Source of the DNA: Microglena sp. YARC
Taxonomy: Eukaryota > Chlorophyta > Chlorophyceae > Chlamydomonadales > Chlamydomonadaceae
Length of the DNA: 64,000 nucleotides
Assembly: GCA_022414725.1 (NCBI GenBank)
Contig: CM039463.1
Location: 91,816,616 to 91,880,615, forward strand
Direction of reading: 5' to 3'
The notes under the pieces are model-generated. The model was given only the letters and a program-made list of their open reading frames with translations. It was not told the DNA's origin and searched no databases. A program made the position numbers and the translations under genes. How positions within the stretch are numbered: position 1 is the stretch's first letter; every line of letters starts with the position of its first letter. Below, piece after piece: positions 50,537 to 60,436 of the stretch.

Positions 50537-53500
50537 ATGCATGCAACCTGCAGTGCGCAGCGGCGCATGACGACTAGCTTTCACCGAAACTATAATGCCC
50601 TCCCCTGGGCAACAACACCACCACTTCGACCCCGAAATGCTACGAGCAAGTTTGCACGACCCCCCCAGGCTCTGGCTGATTGGAACGTGGTCCTGCAGGC
50701 AGCGGTAAGGGCCGATTCTCAGTCTTAGGTACAGGTCAGGGTTATTTTCATGTACTGTATGGAGTAGAAAAGTGAGGACATAGCAGTAGAGGCGAGAAAT
50801 TTTCAGCAAAGGGCAGTTCCATGTTTAACTCAGTAATGTTTTAGGTTAGGGCTTTTTATTTTAGGGCTTTTTGTGGTTGGATATATTTAGGGCATTTGAT
50901 CGGTACGGTTTGATTCTTACTCGGTACAGGTCAGGGTTATGCGCTGCGGCATTGCACGGGGTAGATGAGTAAGGGAAGGGCAGTGGAGATGATTGTTTAT
51001 CAGTGGAGGGCGGTTCCAAGCATAGTTCCAAGAACACAAACACTGCACTTCATTGTTGGGCAGGGATAGGGGTAGGGCAGTTGGGCTGATAATTTTTCAG
51101 TGAACGGTAGTTCCAAGTAAACTTACACTAGGCATAGGGATAGGGATAGGGGTAGGGTTTTTTTGGACGATAGGGACAGGGATAGGGCAGTTGAGTTGAT
51201 ACGATTTTAGTGAAGGGCAGTTCCAAGTATACTAACACTGTAGGCATAGGGATAGGGGTAGGTTTTTTTGTACGGTAGGGACAGCCGGACAGGGGTCGGG
51301 CAGTTGAGCTGTTAATTTTCCAGTGAAGGGCAGTTCCAATCCCAACCAGCAGCAATTCAAATGATTTTGAAATGTTATTTTTATCTGTTTTATTGTTAAT
51401 GTTTTTTCTTTTCCGCAGGAGCTCGGTCTGCAGCTCCTGGAACCAAGCCCTGCCCCCAAGGCTGCTTTGATCGCCAACACAGCAGTGTTTACCCTTTGCT
51501 ATAAAGTACTCCGAAAAGGCACCAAACCAACACACCACCATCACCATCACCAACACCACCATCACCACTAACACCACCATCACCACCACCACCCCCACCA
51601 TCTCCACCCCCACCACCATCACCACCACCATCACCACAACCTACCCCACCACCATCACCACAAACAACACCACCAACAACAACACCAATAACAACACCAT
51701 CACCACCACTACCACCACCACCATCAACACCACCAACACCAACACACCACCAGCACCAACACCTGCACACTACCCTCGCCAACGCCAACACACCACCACT
51801 GCCAACACTACCACCACCAGCACCACCACCACCATCACCACCACCACCATCACAACCATCACCAACACCAACACCAACACACCACCATCACCAACACCAA
51901 CACCACCAACACCAACGCACCACCAACTCCACCAACAACAACACCAACACCAACAACACCAACACCAACACACCACCATCACCAACACCAACACCAACAC
52001 CACCAACACACCACCATCACCAACACCACCAACACCAACACACCACCATCACCAGCTCCAACACACCACCATCACCAACACCAATACACCACCATCAACA
52101 CCATCAACACCACGAACACCAACAAACCACCATCACCAACACCAACACACCACCATAACCAGCACCAACACACCACCATCACCAACACCACCCACACCAC
52201 CAACACCAACACACCACCATCACTAACACCAACACCCCCATCAACACCACCACCAACACCTCTGGCCATGGTATCTGCAAGAGCTCAGTCGGTGACGTGA
52301 TGTTGGAAATGTAATTAATTCAAAATAACCAGCCGCATTATTCAGATTATTTTGAAATGTTTATTTTCATTTTTATTTTTATTATTCAGTTTTTTTCTTG
52401 TCCGCAGGAGCTCGGTCTGCAGCTTCTGGATCCGAGCCCTGGCCTCAAGACTGGTTCGATTTCCAACACCAACACCAACACCAACAACACCAACACCAAC
52501 ACACCACCAACACCACCAACACCAACACACAACCAACACCAACACACAACCAACACCAACACCAACACCACCAACACCAACACACAACCACCAACACCAA
52601 CACACAACCACCAACACCAACACACCACCAACACCACCAACACCAACACACCATCAACACCAACAACAACACCAACACCAACACCTCTGGCCATGGTATC
52701 TGCAGGGGCTCGGTCGGTGACGTGATGGATGTATAAAAAAATTCAAATTAACCAGCTGCAAATCAGTTTTTTGTTTTACTATTAATTGTTTTATCTTTTC
52801 TGCAGGAGCTCGGTTTGCAGCTCCTGGAACCGAGCCCTGGCCTGAAGGCTGGTTTAATCGCCAACACTGCTGTGTTTACCCTTGGCTATAAATTACTCCG
52901 AAAAGGGCTGACCCCAGCCGGAATAGCTCATGCATGGTTCCTAGGCACTACTATATGCTCTGCCTTTGGCTTGGGCGGCTATTTTCTTGTGTGCCTCTAC
53001 TTCATTTTTGGAACCCTGGTGAGCATGGGGGGGGGAGTACCTTGCACACAATGGAGGGAGGTGGATGGGTAGGGATGGGTAGGGGTAAGTAGGGTTGGGG
53101 TGGAGGTGTTGGGTGGGTGGAGGGGTTGGGGTGGGGAGAGAGGGTGTGGGGGGCTATTTGCTTGTGTGCCTGTACTTCATTTTTGGAACCCTGGTGAGCT
53201 TGAGGGGGAGTACCTTGCGCACAATGGAGGGAGGTAGATGGGTACGGGTTGGTTGGGGTGGAGGTGGTGGGGTGGGGAGAGAGGGTGTGGAGGCTATTTG
53301 CTTGTGTGCCTCTACTTCATTTTTGGAACCCTGGTGAGGGTTAGGGTGAGTATGTTGCATGCAATGGAGGTAGATGGATGGGTAGGGATGGGTAGGGGGT
53401 GGGTGGAGGTGGTGCGGTTGGGAGAGTGGGTGTGGGGGGCTATTTGCTTGTGTGCCTTTACTTCAGTTTTGAGCCCTGGTGAGAAGGGGGGGGGGGGAGT

Positions 53501-56500
53501 ACCTTGCGCACAATGGACAGAGGTGGATGGGTAGGGATGGGTTGGGGGTGGGTGGGGGTGGGGAGCAGGTGGTGCGGAGGGTGCAGGGGTTGGGGTGGAG
53601 GTGGTGGGGTGAGGAGAGTGGGTGGGGGTGCTATTTGCTTGTGTGTCTCTACTTCATTTTTGGAATCCTGGCAAGAATTAGGGTTAGTATCTTGCATGCA
53701 ATGGAGGAAGATGGATGGGTAAGGGGTGGGCGGGGGTTGGGTAGGGGGTGGGCGGGGGTTGGGTTGGAGGTGGTGCGGATTGGAGAGTGGGTGCGGGGGA
53801 CTACTTGCTTGTGTGCCTCTCCTTCATTTTTGGAACCCTGGTGAGCATGAGGGTGAGTATCTGCTTGTAATGGAGGTAGATGGATGGGTAGGGATGGGTA
53901 GGGGGTGGCTAGGGTGGAGGTGGTGGGATGGGTGGTGGTGGGTGCTATTTGCTTGTGTCCATCCACTGTCTGTACTGCCCCTGTCCATCTATTGTCTGTA
54001 CTGCCCCTGTCCATCCATTGTCTTGACTACCCCTGTCTATCCACTGCCTGTACTGCCCCTATCCATCTGTTGTCTGTACTGCCCCTGTGCATTTATTGTT
54101 TGTACTGCCCAGTTTCATCCATTGTCTGTTCTGCCCCTGTCCATATATTGTCTCTACTGCCCCCGTCCATCCGTTGTCTGTACTGCCCCTGTCCATATAT
54201 TGTCTTTACTGCCCCTGTTTATCCATTGTCTTTACTGCCCCTGCCCATCAATTGTCTGTACTGCCCATGTCCATCAATTGTCTGTTCTGCCCCTGTCCAT
54301 ATATTGTCTTTACTGCCCCTGTTTATCCATTGTTTGTCCTGCCCCTGCCCATCAATTTTCTGTACTGCCCCTGTCCATCCACTGTCTGTACTGCCCCTGT
54401 GCATTTATTGTCTTTACTGCTCCTGTTCATCCACTGTCTGCACTGCCCCTGTTCATCGGTTGTCTGTACTGTGCCAGTGCATTCATTGTTTGTACTGCCC
54501 CTGCCCAACCACTGTCTATACTCCCATGTAGGTGACTAAGCTTAAAATGAAGCAGAAGCAGGCAGAGGGGATAGCAGAGGCAAGAGGTGGACAAAGAGGA
54601 CCGGTACGTCATTATCTGTACTTTGTTTTCTGTGCGACGCATCACAATTTGAGTTAATCGGTGCGACCCCAGTGTGACGCGCTGCCCCCCAAACCCTGCA
54701 TTGTGCATTTGTATAGTAGTATGGTCAACCTGTAACATGCATTTGAAAAGGCGGGACAAAAAACAGAAGAAAAAATAAACAAGTCCTATGCAGTGTCGCA
54801 AACGACGAGGAAAATTGGCGGAGTGTGTTGGCAACGGAACGAAAGGTGGCAACGGACTGGAGCTAACTGAAGCCAGTTAGTTATGAGACAGTTGGCTGAC
54901 GTGTCAGGCTTCAATCTTTCGGTCGGTCAGTCGGTCACACAGATGGACAACGGGGAAACCCTGGGGGCTCCCGCCCCCTCTAAGAGGGGGCTCCGCCAAA
55001 AAAACGGTGAAAGCAGGAGGACAAAGGAAAGCAGGACAAACACTGCAACATACATACAAGGGAAATACAAAAAGTTCTTTATGCATTATGCATTACAGGT
55101 GAAATGTCGACCTTCAATTTTGCCATTTGAACAACCGTATTGTGGTGTTGCTGTTTAGGTCTGGCTGCCTACGGGCTGACCAAAAGGGAACCAAACAGCT
55201 GCATGGTGTGGTAGGTTGTATAATTGTTGGTATGGGGGCTGCAGTAGGCTACAATGGTATTCACAGTATTCGATGACCATGGAATATAGTGGCATGCCCT
55301 TGCGGACAAACAGACTCCAGCCATGTGATGGATACCTGGGGGCAAGGGGAGGATGGCATTGTATGTATACATGTGTGCAAGTGAGAGTCCAGGTGTAGCC
55401 AAACAGCATCACCGCGGTATTCAATGGCCAGGGAATATAGTGGCCTGTCCTTGCGGACAAACAGACTCCAGCCATGTGATGGATACCTGGGGGCAAGGGG
55501 AGGTTGACATTGTATGTATACATGTGTGCAAGTGAGAGTCCAGGTGTAGCCAAACAGCATCACCGCGGTATTCAATGGCCAGGGAATATAGTGGCCTGTC
55601 CTTGCGGACAAACAGACTCCAGCCATGTGATGGATACCTGGGGGCAAGGGGAGGTTGACATTGTATGTATACATGTGTGCAAGTGAGAGTCCAGGGGTAG
55701 CCAAACAGCATCACTGCAGTATTCGATGACCATGGTGTCGTGTGGCATGTCCTTGCAAAAACAACAGACTCAAAGCATGGATACCTGGGGACAGGGGGAG
55801 GGTGGTGTTGTATTTGTTCGTCAAAATGTTGAACAGTGAGTGTTGTATGTATGCACATACGTATGTGAAAGTCCAGGGGTAACCCGACAGCATCACTGCA
55901 GTATTAAGTCCAGGGGTAACCCGACAGTCCAGGGGTAACCCGACAGTCCAGGGGTAACCCGATAGTCCAGGGGTAACCCGACAGTCCAGGGGTAACCCGA
56001 TAGTCCAGGGGTAACCCGACAGTCCAGGGGTAACCCGATAGTCCAGGGGTAACCCGATAGTCCAGGGGTAACCCGACAGTCCAGGGGTAACCCGATAGTC
56101 CAGGGGTAACCCGATAGTCCAGGGGTAACCCGACAGTCCAGGGGTAACCCGACAGTCCAGGGGTAACCCGATAGTCCAGGGGTAACCCGATAGTCCTGGG
56201 GTAACCCGACAGTCCAGGGGTAACCCGACAGTCCAGGGGTAACCCGAAAGTCCAGGGGTAACCCGATAGTCCTGGGGTAACCCGACAGTCCAGGGGTAAC
56301 CCGACAGTCCAGGGGTAACCCGATAGTCCAGGGGTAACCCGATAGTCCAGGGGTAACCCGATAGTCCAGGGGTAACCCGATAGTCCAGGGGTAACCCGAT
56401 AGTCCAGGGGTAACCCGATAGTCCAGGGGTAACCCGACAGTCCAGGGGTAACCCGACAGTCCAGGGGTAACCCGATAGTCCAGGGGTAACCCGACAGTCC

Positions 56501-58306
56501 AGGGGTAACCCGATAGTCCAGGGGTAACCCGACAGTCCAGGGGTAACCCGATAGTCCAGGGGTAACCGGATAGTCCAGGGGTAACCCGACAGTCCAGGAG
56601 TAGCCCAACAGCATCACTGCAGTATTCGATGTCCATGGAATATTGTGGCATGTCCTTGCGAGTGAATACACCCCAGCCAGTGTCTATCCTGCTTTCATCC
56701 TGCTTGTCGCACACCTCATGCATGGTTCCTAGGCACTACTATATGCTCCGCCTTAGGCTTGGGCGGCTATTTGCTTGTGTGCCTCTACTTCATTTTGGTA
56801 CCCTGGTGAGAAGGGGGGGAAGTACCTTGCACACAATGGAGGGAGGTGGATGGGTAGGGATTGGTTGGGGTTGGGGTGAAGGTGGTGGGGTGGGGAGAGT
56901 GGGTGTGGAGGCTATTTGCTTGTGTGCCTGCCTTCATACTGTTTGTCGCACACCTGAGGGTCGCACGGGGTCACACTTGGGTCGCACAATTGGCGACCGG
57001 GCACAAAAACAAAACTGGTGTTTGTCCTGCCTTTTAAAAATCTGTTGCAGTCCATGGCTCGCCAATTAGTACTTAGGGACGAGCCCAACCTCGGCCAGTC
57101 AAAGTTAATTCATCATTGTCAGAAGGGGCCGAGGAAGAGTGTTATTAAAATAAACGATTGGTGATTTGATCCTTAACTTCTCCCGTACTGAGCGATTTGT
57201 TTTGTTTTGGGTCTAAATGTTTCATAGCTTTTCTTTTCAGCTACAAGCAGCAGCTTCTAGGCAGCTCCCCTTACTGGCTGGTCAGCCAAACCTGATGCAA
57301 CCTAGTGCACCTTGAAGCTGACACAACCAGCTTGTCTGTACTGATGACATCTTGGGGCTTTGCCCAGTGGCTGGCTCAGGGAGCTGCCTAGAAGCTGCAG
57401 ATCGTAGCTGAATAGGAAAGCTATGAAATGTTTGGTACCATTACGTGCGTGTGTGTGGTGGGGGGGGGGGGATGTGTGTGTGTGTGGTGTACCATTATGG
57501 TGCCCCTAGCCTGTACTTTGGGGAGTTACAAGTCCTAGGGCGACGCAAGCGACGCAGGAAATTGGTTGAGAGAGTTGGCTATCAGAGCGACAGGTGGCAC
57601 CAGAATCAAGTGCACGGAAGCCAGGGTTTACAACACGGCCAGGGGGCAGTTAGGGCCAGGGGTATGTGCTGACAGTCAAACAACTGGGTGACCCTGGGGG
57701 ATCCGCCAAAACAAGTTTTTTCAAAACTGCAGCTAGTTTGTTTTCCCCTCAAGTAAACCCATAGGGTTCAAGGTTTTTGTTTAAATCCTACTGCAGCTAG
57801 TCTGTTTGCCACCCAAGTAATCCTAAATGGTTTAGGGTTTAGGTTAAGCCCTACTGCAGCTAGTCTGTTTGCCACCCAAGTAATCCTAAATGGTTTAGGG
57901 TTTAGGTTAAGCCCTACTGCAGCTAGTCTGTTTGTCACCCAAGTAATCCTAAATGGTTTAGGGTTTAGGTTAAGCCCTACTGCAACTAGTCTGTTTGTCA
58001 CCTTACTAATCCCATAGGGTTTATGGTGAACCCTAATGCAGGTAGTCAGTTAGTCTTCCAACCCGAGGCTTTTTTTTTGTGAAGGACGGTTTTGGGGGCT
58101 CTGTGTTTAGGGTTTGGGGTTTAGCGTAAACCCTACTGCAGCTATTATGTTCATCACTCAACTCGAGCCTGCCTTGTCTGTTATCATAAAATTTGTCTCT
58201 TTCTTGCGCCTTTTTCAAATGTTGATATCTTGACTCAAGAAATCAATCAACATAGATCCCAGACCATACAACCCCCTGCCCAGAAAGAAGCTGTTATACC
58301 CGCCCT

Positions 58307-58348
<42 letters not shown>

Positions 58349-59888
58349 TTAAAAAATAGAATAAATAGTTTGCCTCATTAAGGGGCATGAGGTTGAGGGG
58401 GCCAGCCTGTTTGCTTGCACTGGGGCCAACCACCAACCACCAGCCAACTTGAGTCTGCCCTTCCTACCTGCCTACCTTCCTGCCTGCCTACCTGTCTGCC
58501 TACCTGTCTACCTACCTGCCTACCTGTCTGCCTACCTGTCTGCAGGGCAGTGTCTGGGGCTCTGGCATTGCAGGTGTGGCCTGTGCCATCCTAGCCCTCA
58601 CAACAGGGCACTCTTCATTATGGCAGGTAACTACACATGTGTGTATGCATACATGCATGTGTGTGTATGCATTTATGTTGTGTGTGCATGTATGTTGTGC
58701 GTGTATGTATTTATGTTGTGTGTGCGTATGTATATTGTGTGTGTTTGTATTTATGTTGTGTGTATGCATGTGTGTTGTGTGTGTATGTATTTATGTTGTG
58801 TGTGCGTATGTGTGTTGTGTGTTTATGTATTCATGTTGTGTGTGCGTATGTATGTTGTGTGTGTGCGTATGTACGTTGTGTGTGTATGCATGTGTGTTGT
58901 GTGTGTATGCATTTATGTTGTGTGTGCGTATGTATGTTGTATGTGCGTATGTATGTTGTGTCTACGTATTTATGTTGTGTGTGCGTGTGTACGTTGTGTG
59001 TGTGTATTTATGTTGTGTGTAAGTAAGTATGTATGCTGTGTGTGCGTATGTACGTGTTGTTTGTTCATTAAAAGTTATGTAAGTACACCTGTGTTTGTGT
59101 TGTTACAGTCGAGGGGTAGCCAAATAGGCTAAAGAGACTTGCCCAACCATGATTGTTGTCACAGTCCAAGGGTAGCAAAATAGGCCAAAAGGCCCAACCA
59201 TGATAACAGGAGGGGTAAAACGAAACAAACATAGATGAACTGAACCCCACACAAGCGTTTTACCGAATGGGCCCTGAGTTTGTGCTATAGTAATAAATTA
59301 ATTATACGATTCTACACCTACAGAACTTGGTTAACTGTAAATCTGCTTGGTGATGATTGATGTTTGTATTATACATACATACATACATACATACATACAT
59401 ACATACGTACATACATACATACATACATACATATATACATACATGCATACATACATACATACATACATACACACATGCATACATACATACAAGCACACAT
59501 ACATACATACATACATACATACATACATGCATGCATGCATACAAACATACATACATACATACATACAGACATGCATGCATGCATGCATACAAACATACAT
59601 ACATACATACATACATACATACATACATACATACATACATACATACATACATACATACATACATACATACATACATGCACGCATACATACATGCATACAT
59701 ACAAACACACATACATACATACATACATACATACATACATACATACATACATACATACATACATACGTGCACGCATACATACATGCATACATACAAACAC
59801 ACATACATACATACATACATACATACATACATACATACATACATACATGCATACATACATGCATACATACATACATACATACATGCAT

Positions 59889-59935
<47 letters not shown>

Positions 59936-60400
59936 TACATACATACATACATACATACACACATACATACATACATACTCTGAAGGTTTACAGAGCCCTA
60001 ATACACATTGATCGTTCACTCGTCAGCACTGCTCATTCATTCATTCAATTGAATTGAGCATTCATTGATCAGCATTGATCAGTCATTTAACTATTGTTCA
60101 TTTATTTGTCCGTTAGGCCGCCCCCGGGCTGTGGCTCACTCATATTGTCATATAAACACTGGTTTAATATCCCAACCCAAGCCAAGTAATAATAATAATA
60201 ATAATATAATCATAATATAATCATAATAATAATAAATAATAATAATAATAATAAAAATAAAAAATAAAACATCACCTGGGCTGTGGTTCACTCATACAAG
60301 TTATATTCACTCATATGATGTTGACCAAAGGCAAGTATGATCTCATGTAATATTGAATATAAATAGTAACTTTTGCCTAGTCAGACTGCCGGCATCATGG

Positions 60401-60436
<36 letters not shown>

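Noticed and set aside
53726..54539. Overlapping Cys/Pro/Leu-rich open frames
   Set aside because: All three frames are open across the 26-bp repeat; there is no real protein signature, and a conserved VTE6 exon follows with its acceptor in the last unit.
55893..56723. Minus-strand frames with repeated [18 protein letters not shown]
   Set aside because: A 19-bp satellite translated; it is open in two frames and lies within an intron.
57750..58030. Interstitial telomere tract (TTTAGGG)
   Set aside because: Only two TTTAGGG-like motifs per 63-bp unit; the rest of the unit is unrelated.
59347..60057. Long open frames on both strands rich in His/Thr/Tyr or Cys/Met/Val
   Set aside because: They arise from the (ACAT)n microsatellite, whose period of 4 has no stop in any frame.
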